Assembly: GCF_001723175.1 (NCBI RefSeq)
Contig: NC_064655.1
Location: 3,410,001-3,474,000, forward strand
From: Penicillium oxalicum
Taxonomy: Eukaryota; Ascomycota; Eurotiomycetes; Eurotiales; Aspergillaceae
Direction: 5' to 3'
Length of the DNA: 64,000 bases
The notes under the pieces were generated by a model. That model was given only the letters and a program-made list of their open reading frames with translations, did no database searches and had not been told where the DNA came from. Position numbers and translations under genes: made by a program. Positions 1-13,066 of this stretch are shown here, in pieces; positions within the stretch are counted from its first letter, which is position 1, and each line of letters opens with the position of its first letter.

Positions 1-32
1 TCCCAGCCATAATCAAAACGGGTTGAGATCGT

Positions 33-371
33 CTATTTCTCGGCGTTCTGGGCGATGGCCTCGTTGTTGGCCTGGGCGAGCGAGCGGACTTCACCCTGCT
101 TGCCGTTCTTTTGGCAGAATATCCAGTCAGTATTGACGGCTCAACTGACACAGATTCACCAGTCCAGCTTACCTCCCACTTGGCGAAACGGAGATCCATT
201 TGACCGCGGCGCTCAGCGGCGAGGCGGGACTGCTCCTTCAACGAGCGGCGCACCGTCCGGGCGGCAATGGCCAGGTAGCGGTTGTAGCTACATCCATGTT
301 TAGCAGGGTCACCAGTACGTACTGACGGGAAAACCTTACGTCAGGCCAGCGGCTTTCCAAGCAGCAGTCAT
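33..371 (-). CDS. atp15: mitochondrial F1 ATP synthase epsilon subunit
   Basis: Small central-stalk subunit of mitochondrial F1-ATPase (fungal Atp15; distinct from bacterial epsilon), acting at the matrix face of the inner membrane. Three exons on the minus strand: 371-340, 287-173 and 107-33, joined by introns of 52 and 65 nt that keep the frame and give 73 residues. The start MTAAWKAAGLTYNRY fits the family, which opens with a Trp-Lys-Ala-Gly helix followed by Tyr and a run of Ala. It is followed by RTVRRSLKEQ and a basic RRGQMDLRFAKWENGKQGE segment typical of filamentous fungi. There is no cleavable presequence, as usual for this subunit. It is longer than the yeast protein because of an Ala/Asn-rich tail. 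The gene diverges from the gene at 1713, and its upstream region holds two TCACGTGA boxes. The stop TAG lies at 33-35, so the gene is complete. Confidence 0.9.
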
Positions 372-1712
372 CTTGAATAGTGGATGCGGAGTTGAATGGT
401 TCAATTGAAGGGGTAAAAACGGGATCGGGTGAGTTTGGAAGCGCTGGACATTCGGAGGATCGGGAACTTCAGTCACGTGAGTGTGAGTCTGACAATCTAT
501 ATGTCACGTGATGTAGACATCTCATATCTTATCCATAGTCCCCATTGATATCAAATAATGAATACAGGTCTGTCTAGTTGAAGATCTGAAGATATACGTA
601 AACATAGACTTGACGATCAGGTTAAATGTTGAAGACTTGCTGTAAGAGAGTCAAACATTTGCTGTCTCTAAGTTGACGATCATTGCGAAATATCATGTTT
701 CGACAAAGGTCAACTAATATTGAAGAATAGAAAAGAATGCCGAGATATCGGTAGAAGGATGGCTCCTATAGCCCTAATCAAGCAAGCATTACGCAATCTC
801 TTCTTTGAAGGAGGGAAAAAAAGGCCAGACTTGGTGCCTAGGTCGTGCCAGATGTTGCTTCTGTAGGTAGGCGTGAAACTCTTCTCTATGGTTTGTTACG
901 GTACACTGCCTTGAGGTCTTTCTGTTGATATTACTGGTCAATATTCTCTTATTTTTCAATTATATAGTAAGCCCAATAAACTGATTGCGCGAGAAGTCTA
1001 GTCAAGATGTTTGCTTGATATTTCATCAAATCCAAAAGCCAATCATCCACGCAACTGATGCCTACTAGGTGCAAACATTTCATGGAACCCCATGGTTTTC
1101 TTTTTAGACACTAAAGACAGGTGTTTCCAGAACCTCGCTGGCTCTTCTTCACATTTTAGCGCGATTTACAGCACGTGCTTCACACGGTTTGTTGATATAA
1201 CTAGATCTCTTCTCTCACTTTGAATCCACCATCTCTTACTTCGAACGCAAATCTGAAAGTTACAAAACTTAAACGCACAGCTATCATCACACATCAGTAA
1301 GTAATATTGCTTTGTTCAAAACGCGTCTTCATCCAAGCCTCTCTAGGCTTGGTGAATTACTCTATCCAACAGAGGCTCTTTGATAGCTTCTGTCATGATC
1401 ATGCAGGATAGAGGACAAGCAGGCAGGCACACGGCAGACCATGAGACTCACTGTACGTCACTGGATACTGAATGCCCCTGTCCATACACACATCCTCTTT
1501 TTTTATATCTCTTCGAGGCTATAGAATACCCCGTCCTCCCTGGATATTCTCCCCTCGGAGCACAGATCAACTGTTCCTCGCACAACTTCTTTTCTTGTCC
1601 TTCTCATGCATCCAAGACTCATGCTGTGCCCCGTTCATCAATTATACTAACTCGACCTTGACAGACAATATCCATTCAGCCAGGACATTCAACTTTCATT
1701 CCACATATCAAG
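372..1712. other. divergent intergenic region, atp15 / Myb-like gene
   Basis: This 1.3 kb separates two divergently transcribed genes. It holds two perfect TCACGTGA palindromes near the atp15 side (473-480 and 504-511) and a further CACGTG core near 1173. A pyrimidine-rich stretch from about 1480 to 1640 probably covers the leader of the gene that starts at 1713. Short open frames in 1380-1756 overlap one another in different frames and look like leader sequence. I see no coding or RNA gene. Confidence 0.6.
473..511. promoter_or_regulatory. paired TCACGTGA E-box palindromes upstream of atp15
   Basis: Two exact 8-bp palindromes TCACGTGA start 31 bp apart (473 and 504), 102-140 bp upstream of the atp15 start codon. 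In yeasts this is the core bound by the bHLH factor Cbf1, and CACGTG-type sites are recurrent near respiratory and mitochondrial genes in several ascomycetes. The same 8-mer occurs upstream of hsp60 at 4588. Binding by a Cbf1-like factor is inferred from the motif only. Confidence 0.5.
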
Positions 1713-3096
1713 ATGCCTCCTACCCGCACTACTGGAAAGAAAGCAGTGGAGAGTGACATAGAGCCACCCAAGCCAAAGCGTCAACTCGTGCGCTGGGATC
1801 GTAAGTATCAGCATTTCCAGTCCGAACCAGGTTTTCTTATTCTGGCAATTTTCGTGAGGTTCGGATTAGACCGTCATGGCAGCTTCGGTCTAGACTGCTC
1901 ATTATATGCGTGCTCAATCAGATAATCAATCAGCCTGGCTGACAATTCTCACAGAGGATCTGGACAACCTTCTGCTGCTCACCATTCAGTCGGCCTGCAA
2001 CTTGACTGGGGTAAAGATTCCCTGGGATAAAGTTGCCGAGTTGATGGGACCCAAGTTCACCGAAGGCGCCATTGTGCAGCATCTTTCCAAGCTTCGACTC
2101 CGTCGTGAGAACAACGACCTACGCGTACCTCCTCCACTCCGTCGCTCTGTTGCAGTTGTATCGAGCATGACTGGTGACAAGAAAGGCTCCAAGAAAGGAC
2201 AAAACAAGCGGAAGAGCTTTGTGTGTCACGCAACAGACGAGCTCTCCGATGAATTCCAAGGTCTCGATGACGATGAAGATGAGGAAGACGATGATGAGGA
2301 AGATGATGAGGATGAGTATGAGGACGATGAGGAAGACGAGGAAGAGCTTGAGTATTCTCGAGGCCCAAAGAGAATCAAGAGTAACCGCCAGTCTTTCTTG
2401 AATGTGACTGATTCCCGTGAGAGTCGCCTCCGCAGCACTGGAAAGCGCATCCTACTTCGTGGAGCATCATTCCTCCCCAAGCGCGAGGCTGAGAAGCACC
2501 AACACAACTATGGCTACGACAACGAGTACCATGATTGTGAGGCCGAGAATGAGGACATTGGAGGATATGATCTCGCCCATATGAAGAAGGTAATGGCTCA
2601 GCAGGCAACACCCACTCGTCACCCAGTTCGCATCGTGAAGCTCCCACTTGGCGGTGCTTTGGACCTGAAGCAAAGCTCGACCCCATTCAACTCTGCCTCT
2701 AATGAAGCCGAGGTCAGCGCAACTCCCTTCAACCCCAACGACCCGGCAATTATCAATCCTGCGCCTGGTGGCCCACCTAGTGAGTACACTCCGCCTTCGT
2801 GGCTGCAGCAGGCGATGGCGAACCGGGTTCCCGAAAATCCCTTCTCCCCGGTTCTGACACGACCTGCTCCGGTTGTGGGAAACCGAATGTTCTCCCAAGG
2901 CGAGTACCTGTGGTCGCCTCATGCACCTATATACGCCTCTGGGCGTGCTGGTGCTCCCACGGGCCCTGTCATTGCTTCCGAGGGCTTGGAGCCAGCTCCG
3001 GAAACTGACATGGAGTCATCCACGTGGAACGTGGATGACTTCATCAACTTCGAGTACTCCCATGGGGATGAAAACAGAGATGCGACCATGAAGTGA
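1713..3096 (+). CDS. acidic nuclear protein with Myb/SANT-like N-terminal domain
   Basis: Two exons, 1713-1800 and 1955-3096, give 409 residues; the 154-nt intron begins GTAAGT and ends CACAG. Residues about 25-85 (VRWDQDLDNLLLLTIQSAC, then WDKVAELMGPKFTEGAIVQH and a KLRLRR end) resemble the short Myb/SANT-like helix set seen in many Eurotiales proteins of unknown role. After it come a basic KKGSKKGQNKRK patch and a run of about 30 Asp/Glu residues near 2260-2350. The C-terminal half is Pro/Asn-rich and probably disordered, ending with a VDDFINFEY motif that could act as an acidic activation segment. A DNA-binding or chromatin role is inferred from composition. I do not recognise a characterised orthologue. 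Confidence 0.75.
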
Positions 3097-4587
3097 CCGA
3101 TAAATTGGTCTGCTTCAGTGTTGCTTCTGGTTGCGATTGACATGGTCTTTCGCATTTTCACTCCCTCATGTTCCTCACCTTGCTGTCTTTGTTCTTCCTT
3201 TTTTTTTATTTCTTTTGCCCTTTTTGTGGTTGCCATATGGAGGCTATGTTCTTTTCTATGGCTTTTTTTTGATTTTGATTTTCTGATCCTTTTTCCTTGC
3301 TTTCTTTGTTTTTCTGTTGTTTTAGCGAGCTGGGCACATCAGGCAGTGGAGGAGGGTCTCTGCCAGCTTGATGAGCTCTGCAATTTCATTGGATTTAGCG
3401 AGGCGTTAGCGGGCGCCTATTTCGTTTTTGTTCTCAGTGCTCTGCATACGTATGATATGTTACGCCAGGTTAGGCAATGCAGAAGCGCTCTTCAATTGCA
3501 AGTCACATACGCCGTCAAATCAAATCACAAACAGTTCCGTTTGGTCTCCGTTGATGTTGACCACGGGCTCTATCTTAACAAAGTTTCGACCTTGTCCAAG
3601 TTCTATTCCACTTCCTATCTAAGAGTCGTTAACTGGGTAAAGTACTGAGACTCCCTCGTATGTCACTCAAATATTCACAGTTTGGCACAGCTGAGCAAGC
3701 GAAGAGATATATTAGAAGCTCCCGTCCCTATTAAGAGTAGTTTTGTTGCCGTGATACATTCCGTCAACGGGCACTCCATGTATCTCGGTGACTAAAAGCG
3801 CCCGTGCCCACTGACTTGGCAGGCTGGTCATCACACTTCTGACCTTCTACCGTACTTAGCCCAGCGTGCCGGTGGTGCTTATCTTGTTCAAGCATAGAAA
3901 GGTATGTCCTTGGTGTAGAATCAGGGACTCAACACCTAGTAAGTTTATGACATGCTGAAAATTTAGGTATGTTCTGAACTCTACAGAGTATATATCTCAC
4001 CAAGGTTGAATTCCAGCGGCCTGGGTAGGTCGTGAATTGTCCGAGCCAACTTCCGCTGACACGCAATAATGGTGTATCCGATGATTAGCTTCGATGGCAG
4101 CTCACTACTTAAGAGTCAATCAAATAAGCTTATTGGTTTCTCTAAGAGTTCATGTCTAGTGCTTGTAACATGGCTCAAATTTGCATTAGAGATCACTGCA
4201 TTCATCAAGTTAGGTATGTATTTAGATGCCATAGCTCTAGGTACCAGCCCCAGCTTAAACATAGGACAGAAGCCTGAGGCCTAGGTACCTCAGTCGGGTA
4301 GTTTCCGGGGCTACCGATTCATTCTATTGGGGAGTCCACTTGGTCCGTTGATCCATCATCCATGCAAGCTGCACTCACCCTGACCAGAGTGTTCAGCACA
4401 GAGAATGGTTGACCTGGGATCATTTACTTGGCTATTTTAAGGTGGCATAATGGCGTTTTATGAGCAAAATCATTTACAGGCTGTTTCAACGAACTACTCC
4501 TGCTCGATACAGTGAATGACTCAAATAATGATACTTTAAAGATTATCGGCTTTCAGCGGCCCATGACCTCGGAACTCCGGGAAAGGC

Positions 4588-4595
4588 TCACGTGA
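4588..4595. promoter_or_regulatory. TCACGTGA box upstream of hsp60
   Basis: Perfect TCACGTGA palindrome 240 bp upstream of the hsp60 start codon. It is identical to the pair in front of atp15, which also encodes a mitochondrial protein. A shared Cbf1-like input is an inference from the motif alone. Confidence 0.4.
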
Positions 4596-4634
4596 CGTTC
4601 TAGCTGTTTCTGCCGCCCAGCAGTCTGGGGATGA

Positions 4635-4659
4635 GGAAGAATGAAGAATGACCTGGAAA
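4635..4659 (+). promoter_or_regulatory. candidate step-type heat shock element of hsp60
   Basis: Three nGAAn units lie in the same orientation with exactly 5 bp between them: GGAAG at 4635-4639, AGAAT at 4645-4649 and GGAAA at 4655-4659. A 10-bp repeat of GAA in one direction is the step-type arrangement that yeast Hsf1 accepts. It sits about 175-200 bp upstream of the start codon of a classical heat-inducible chaperone. Flanking sequence (GGAAC at 4571 and GAAAG at 4581) adds two more loosely phased GAA units. Confidence 0.5.
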
Positions 4660-4834
4660 ATTTTCGAGACTTTGGCTTCATCTTCCCCAGCTTCTCCCCC
4701 TTCCTCTTGACCTCCTTTTCATCTCCCACCTATCTTGCTTTGTCCACCCGCATCAATTGCTTCCGGGTTTCGCCTCTAGTACCTATTCTAATACCCTTCG
4801 TCTGTTTTCTTTCTCTTCTTTTGTTTCGATAGCT

Positions 4835-6821
<1,987 letters not shown>

Positions 6822-8227
6822 GCGTCTCCTCGTGTCCTCTATTCCTCTCTCCCTCCCTCCTTCATGATCCCTCTTCCTTCTCATGCATCCCTCCCATCTT
6901 CCATGAAATGACATAAAACCACCTACTCCCGCATTGCATCCGTCTTGCATGATCGTCAGATCTGCTCTCGCGAGCCAGGACTTACTCTGTCTTGCTCTCT
7001 GCCATTTTCTCATATCTCTCCCATGTGCCTCTGATCCTCTTTGGTCCTTGTCTTGTCCCCTCCCCCTGTACTCTTCTATTCCTCTACTTGCACTTCTCCT
7101 CTGTTGTTCTATACCTCCCTTTCTCTCCACTCTCCATCACCGGGGGCTTGCCGAAAGGTTCCGGCGCAGATTTTTGTATCATAGCTTCAAGTATGTTTCA
7201 ATTAGTGGTTTCTCACTCAGTTCAAACTCCGCAGCAATGACCTCGTAGCGTTTCCGTAACCTTTTCCCTTACCGCTCTCAAGGCTTCGTGGAACCTTAAA
7301 ATCACGCATTCTTTGGATGCAAGAATTGGGAATGCAGGAAACGATCAAAGCCACCGTCTTACTTTTCCATCACTCTGTCTATCAGGACTGTAGCCCTTTG
7401 ATGAAATGACAGATTTAGGCGGTAAGCAGAGACATTCTCCCAGCCTGACGAAGCGAGGCTTACCCTCTTTTCAAGTCAATGCGCATGTTGTTTTCTAGAG
7501 ATATTCACTAAAAGACTGGAGAAGACCTGTATTTACACGTCGTGGAATCGGTCGGCCGTGACCGTAACTAACGATCGCAGGGCATATCCATTTCTACCTG
7601 GAGTAATAATATCACCAGTAGCACTACGCTACATTAGGTAATACCACACGTGTGGAATCGTGGTTTACGTGAGGAATAGCTTAGCAGATCGCAGATGGAA
7701 GGACAGTCAAGCCTCAAGAACACATCAGCTGTATCTTATACCTCACTTCTTCCAAAAGTCTGCCTGCTATGAGCTCTCCATCCTGATATTTGGGAAAATA
7801 ACAAATCAATTACAAACTCGATCGACCCCCAAGGTCCAAGAATCATTCCACAGGGGCATATTTCACGTCTCTGAACGTCGTGAGAGTCACAGTATCAAAC
7901 GCTGTACCGCTGATGACGCCACTACCGCGCAGTCCCTCGGCTATTCATTCGTCATCGGTGACTGTTATCTCGCAGTCGCAGATGAACCTGACAATTTGGA
8001 GGTGTCCTGAGCGTTGCTCTTCAGCAAGGACTTTACGAAGCTCACGACTGACGTCTGTGATCTAGACAATGACGCGATGATTACTCCATCTAAGCTGACT
8101 AACATATACGCTGATTTTCGTCGGATTCTCAGCACCTGATTAATGTTATTGTCGAATATTGGACACGGCCTGGCGGCAATGTCAATCTGCATGGGTGTTT
8201 TGAAATGGAGTATCACTATCTGCTCAG
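6822..8227. other. convergent intergenic region, hsp60 / acid phosphatase
   Basis: About 1.4 kb between two convergent genes. The first 350 bp is C/T-rich and presumably the hsp60 3' UTR. Short open frames at 7660-8216 lie on both strands, have no recognisable motif and no intron logic, and I do not call a gene. Confidence 0.55.
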
Positions 8228-9767
8228 CTACGAAACAAGCGCAAAGAGAGCAAAGACAGCGATGAGAGTAGCACCCGAGCTGGGTCTGATACCACTAGAG
8301 GCCCTGGAAATGGCGGACTGTGTGACGGTGAAAGTGTTGTTGCCGGTGGAGGTGGTGTTGGATGATTTGCGGGTCGCAGTCACGTTTACGTTATAACCGC
8401 TCACTCCATCCCACGGATACGGAAACGTGTAGTTGTAGGTCGCTTTCATGCCGTGGTAAGTCTTCCTCACGGAGTCCAGAACCCCATTTCCAGCCGAGCA
8501 CTTAGCGTCGATGTTGGGAACAGGCCAAGTCCACGCGGACTCAGCCGTGATTTTCAGGTCAGAAGAGCCCCCAAAGTACTGTTTCAGCATTCCCGTGGTC
8601 AATGGGCCTGGGTAGGTATGATTCAGGTACAAGTGGGTGAGATCTACGTCGTAATTGATATACCCGGTCTGGTTAGCGACGATTGCGAAGATGTTGGCTC
8701 CGCAATCCCAGCGTCCGAGGGATGGAAGGCCCCAGTTCGCAGAAATCGAGGCGATAGTCGAGTAGTGCGTGTAGAATGTATCATCCTGGGTGCCTCTCAA
8801 GTGATCAGGAATGGCCCCACCGACCAAAATGCTATACACCCTGTTGCTCTGGTCAAACGTTGCCGACTTGTCACTGAGATCGTACATATCTTCGTCGAAA
8901 GTCAAAAGCACAAGCGTGTTGTTCATGAAGTACTCGTTTGTCAACAGGGCGGACATCCAGTGGCGTTCCCATTTCGCACCGAATGTGATGTTTGTATCGT
9001 GGGCATCGTTCGTGACGTTCGGTGTGATAAAGGCCCATTGGGGAAGTCTCTTGTTTTCCAGATCTTTCTCAAAGTCGGTGAAATTCTTGATCTGGCGGAC
9101 CCGAGTATCATCTGCAACGACGGCGTCATAGAGAACCAAGGGATTGTGTCGTCGCACATAGTCGTCTTTGAACGTCTGCTGATTGGAGTAATTGAATCCT
9201 TGGAAACCGGCATATGGTAAGTGCTCCTGGTATTCAGCCCATGAGATGCCCTTAGTGTCTAGGAGATCTGGCACTGAGGAGATGTTTGCGGGTACTTGAA
9301 CCCATTGGTCCCAGTCCATACCGAAGGTGTCACCACCTGCGGCTGCACAGTAGTTGGGCTCCGAGGGGTGAGTGACGCCATGGTAGTTGGTCCTGTCCCA
9401 AGTCAGAATGAAATGTAGAAGCCTTGATGAATAAGGACTCGAATCAAACTCACAACAAAATTCCTTGAGAGGCAAGCCATTGCATGTTGGGATCAGCCGC
9501 CGACGCGGTGTAAGCCTGCAAATTACTAATTAACCTATGCCTTCCTTTTTCTGTGCACTGATCTGGCTAAGATAGTTGACGTACTGTATTCTCCAACCAA
9601 ATTTGGTAAAAGCGATCAAAACTGAGACCCTTCACGTTTGAAACGGGGGACTCGGGCAAGACTGTCGCCGCCGCAGCTCCGATTTGGCTAAGCGAGGGCT
9701 CAGAGATGGTTGCGACTAGAGCGCGCGCCACAGCGACCATCAAGAACAGTGTTGCCACGGTCTTCAT
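8228..9767 (-). CDS. secreted, probably GPI-anchored acid phosphatase (phosphoesterase family)
   Basis: Extracellular phosphomonoesterase of the fungal phosphate-repressible acid phosphatase type (Pfam phosphoesterase family). Three exons on the minus strand, 9767-9585, 9515-9454 and 9392-8228, give 469 residues. The N terminus MKTVATLFLMVAVARALVA is a signal peptide. Family motifs include FDRFYQIWLENT, then GILLTNYHGVTHPSEPNYC followed by AGGDTFGM, then FITPNVTNDAHDTN, LVLLTFDED and the late GRWDCGANIFA. Many Asn-X-Thr/Ser sites suggest heavy N-glycosylation. The Ser-rich C terminus followed by the hydrophobic ATLIAVFALFALVS end fits a GPI-attachment signal, so the enzyme is likely wall- or membrane-linked. 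Phosphate control is known for the family but not shown here. Confidence 0.9.
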
Positions 9768-12700
9768 TCTGGCGTGGATCAATGGAAATATACGGATTGA
9801 AACTCCCCAATGCAATGGCGGTCTTGTCGTAGATCAGGTTGTTCAATAGCCCGCTAGTGTAACAACTCAACCGACGAGTGGGAGCCGCGCAGGACTCTTA
9901 TAGATGCTGAGGGAGGATGTCCATGACTGCCTCGCTTGGACAGAGACCTAAACCTTAGCAGCGCTCGTGTGCTGTAAGCGAAGGACTGACCAAGTGCACT
10001 TGATACCGGCAGTTTGCTTTTGACCTGCATGTTTATATTTGCCGACTTATCATCATTCAAGTGTGGAGTACTTCAAGACGTATTGTGTCGAGTAAGACAT
10101 TGTAGGTTGAGCTTACAACACATATTTACGATATCCGTGAGTCGTCGGCAATTTGCGAGCTTATCAGTGTACACATTTGACCATTGTTGACCTAGTCTGA
10201 CGCGCAATCACGGACCTTGTGGTCGTCGGCAAACATGTATAAGAGATGCACTTCCAGGCACGTTGCAGGACATCTCGACCTGCGACTTTGATTGGCTGCG
10301 GTTCCTCGCGAACTTGTCGCCAAGCGATTTAACCCATGCGCTGGGAACGCTTAGTCTCATTCCTGTCCAGATCCGCTGCAGCACCACGTGCTGAAAGCTA
10401 TGGTTCTCGAAGCCATGATGAGAGAACAACGGGACCATTGTCAGCCTGGTAGGGACAGGAGTTAAGAGCTGTCCCACGACATGTATTAAGCATTGAAGGA
10501 AGAATGCGGCCATGTGCTTGCAAGTTGAGGTCGAGCGTCGGGCGATCTAGTAGACTCCGCCTGCTGGAGAACAAACCTAGCCGACTGCTTAAAAATTATT
10601 GAATAAGGAAGGTGGCCAGTTACAAGCTTGAGCTGACACAGATGTCAATTTGAAACGTGATGAATACACTCCATAGCTTTCGGCTATATAATTCAGGTCA
10701 TTGTCTAAAGCAGAGTCAATTTTCGACCAAAGGGGAAATGCTCATCGTAGCTTCACTCCCGAATCCTCGCGCACTTTGGTAAGTCTGGGTGATATAGTAG
10801 TATGGTATAAGATTTCTGCGAATTGACGTGATACTGCCGCCGCCTTTGAAAATTCAAGCGAAGCCACCTGCTTCAATGTCACCTGACATTCGATTCAAAG
10901 GTCTAGCTGGACGCAGTTCGGAAACAGCTTCACATTCTGCTCTCTTCTAAGTTGAGTCTCTTTTCCCTCGACACTGTCATCCGAATCTACGCTTCTTCGA
11001 GAGTCGTGGAGATTTTTGCGTCATTACAATATTGTGCCGGGGAAACTTTGTGCAAGGCCTCATACTTGAAAGCGCCCTGGTGCGCAGATTTTCTCTCACA
11101 GCGATCTCTATCAGTGAGTTTGCAGCCTTGCTGGGGACCGGTAGGAGTAGGTACGTATTAAAAATGTTGTGAAGATGGGTAAATATTGACAGCACCCAGG
11201 GCCGGTATCGTATCTCAAGACTATCCTCTATCGGCACGTGGAGGGGGGCATGGAGTTTGCTTGTTTTTCATCACAGGCGGTGTGCTGCCTGAGGCGCGAG
11301 ATCGGAATCAGGGAACAAGATCTTTGGAGTGGAGGCCAACCGGTGGTTGGTGGACACGACACGGGAACGACTGGTGTTGATGAATGAGGTTGTCCTCGAC
11401 ACTACCCATCTTCGAGGAAAGTGGAATATCTAGTAGTTGCTATTAACTTCCCTTCCTCTGCCCTCTCTGCCCTTTATTCATGTCTCGGGAGACCAACACC
11501 TAATACTGGATTCCTCGAGATCCCTTTTTCCAACATGTCTTGGACTTTCAGTTCCGAGTCCAAACCCCTCCCACCTGTGCGCTGTCATCTCTCTTCTCTC
11601 TCTTTGGTGTCATTCATATAGGACCGGACGGCCGACAAAAGCCTCCTCGATCATTCCGCATGACCGGGCGCTGCTCACCCTGTCAAGACTCAAGATTCTC
11701 GCGCTCATATTTCTGGCGTGGGTTTCCAGCCTTTTGGCTTGGACTGGCCTTGGGAGCGCCCGCGGTAGGCTGTCAGCTGACCCGGTCATTGGCTGGCTGC
11801 GTCGGTTCTGGCGTCCGCTCTTTGCTGGATTCGCCCGTTCTGGACGGACCAAGGGGGGAGTCGATACGAGTCTGGACTCCCGACCTCGGTCACGCTGTCA
11901 AATGCAGAGACGGTACCACCAAGTCAGACAATGCAGACCGCGACCATGCAGAGTATTTGGCATGTGCAGCATAGGGGCATTGGGACGACTTGTCATTGCA
12001 CGGTGCCGATGTGCAGTAGTAGACCGGAGTGCGCGCCCGTCAGCAGGTGAAGGCCTGCTGGTCTAGGTCCAGGTTCTGGTCGCCATCATGAGCATCTTCT
12101 CCTGTCTCGCAGTACATGGCAGTCAGTAGTGAGTACCAACCTTACTGAGTATTGCTCGGCGAATACTACATGACAGTCGGGGCCGCCGCGGTCGCTGGCA
12201 AAGTATCGTATGGTACGCACTCAGGCCTCACTCCGCAGGAGTCCTGACTCGGTAGTACTGAGTAACTTCGTACGAGTCCCTGGATTCCACACTGTCCTCA
12301 GAAGTATTTGTCTACGGGCTATTTCTTCCGGCCACTGGAACGAGACTCCCCATGAACCCCCCGACCTGGTCCCCATCCACTTCGTTCCATACCCAGGCAG
12401 CCCTTGACCCCGGACCCGAAACTGTTTTAGACTCTCAATCCGACCCATCGCCACACGTCTGGTTTGGGTGTAGCCTGATGCCAAAAACTTGAAAGTGTCA
12501 GACTAACTTTGAGCGCCACAATTTTGGCACCCGGGGTCTTTCTTTTGACGTTTCTACCCCTCTGGCCTGTTGGATCCGACTTCAATCCCGATAATTCTCT
12601 TTTGCACCGGACGTTGAACCTCTAGGGAATGTATACACGAGTACACAACATCCAAGTGCTGTGCTGCCGCACCTCTCCTCCGCTGTCTATCCGGTCGGAA

Positions 12701-13066
12701 GAACACGTCTGACCAATTATGTGAGTCGGCTTTCTTGGAGGAAACGAATCGGGGTTCGAAATGGCGAGGCCGGGGCAAGATGGAGATGATCTGCTCCATC
12801 GCAAAGGCCTCTCTCGATGAGGATCCGATCGGGTCGAACAGGCCGGCCACCTCGGTGAAGTTCATTCCACTGACTCTTGAGTTGCTTGCCAGCGCGATCC
12901 AAGGAGCGCAATAGCCCCAGACAATCTAGGTGCAGCGAGGAGGACCCAACGCGCGCAGAACCGGTGTCTTCTCTGCAGAAGCTTGGCAGACCCTGTCTAA
13001 AGTATCTCCACGGCCTCAATCCTAGTGAGAAACTAAAAGCTGGTCTGCGGGGGATAAGCTTCCGAA
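9768..13066. other. long intergenic region / leader of the histidine kinase gene
   Basis: 3.3 kb with no gene I can support. From about 11430 the plus strand becomes pyrimidine-rich and GC-rich, and overlapping open frames of 144-209 codons appear in two plus frames (11437-12066 and 11540-11974). They are Ser/Pro/Arg-rich, share bases and show no domain. I read this as promoter and long 5' leader of the kinase at 13067, possibly with upstream ORFs. Confidence 0.5.

Larger units (their letters stand above)
3097..4834. other. intergenic region and hsp60 promoter
   Basis: The first 550 bp is T-rich with runs such as ttttttttattt and looks like the 3' UTR of the preceding gene; open frames in it are low-complexity and unsupported. 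The middle (3700-4500) shows nothing I can name. The last 250 bp is the hsp60 promoter, with a TCACGTGA box, phased GAA units and a pyrimidine-rich leader directly before the start codon. Confidence 0.55.

Noticed and set aside
2226..2507. Poly-Ser open frame antisense to the acidic run of the Myb-like gene
   Set aside because: Simple complement of repeated GAT/GAG codons.
3118..3648. 176-codon Phe/Leu/Ser-rich open frame after the Myb-like gene
   Set aside because: Produced by the T-rich 3' UTR; hydrophobic composition follows from T-runs, not from membrane helices.
7660..8216. Short open frames between hsp60 and the phosphatase
   Set aside because: Open frames on both strands, no motif, no initiation context or intron logic.
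11437..12066. 209-codon plus-strand open frame before the histidine kinase
   Set aside because: Low-complexity Ser/Pro/Arg composition and heavy overlap with a second open frame at 11540-11974; no family motif.
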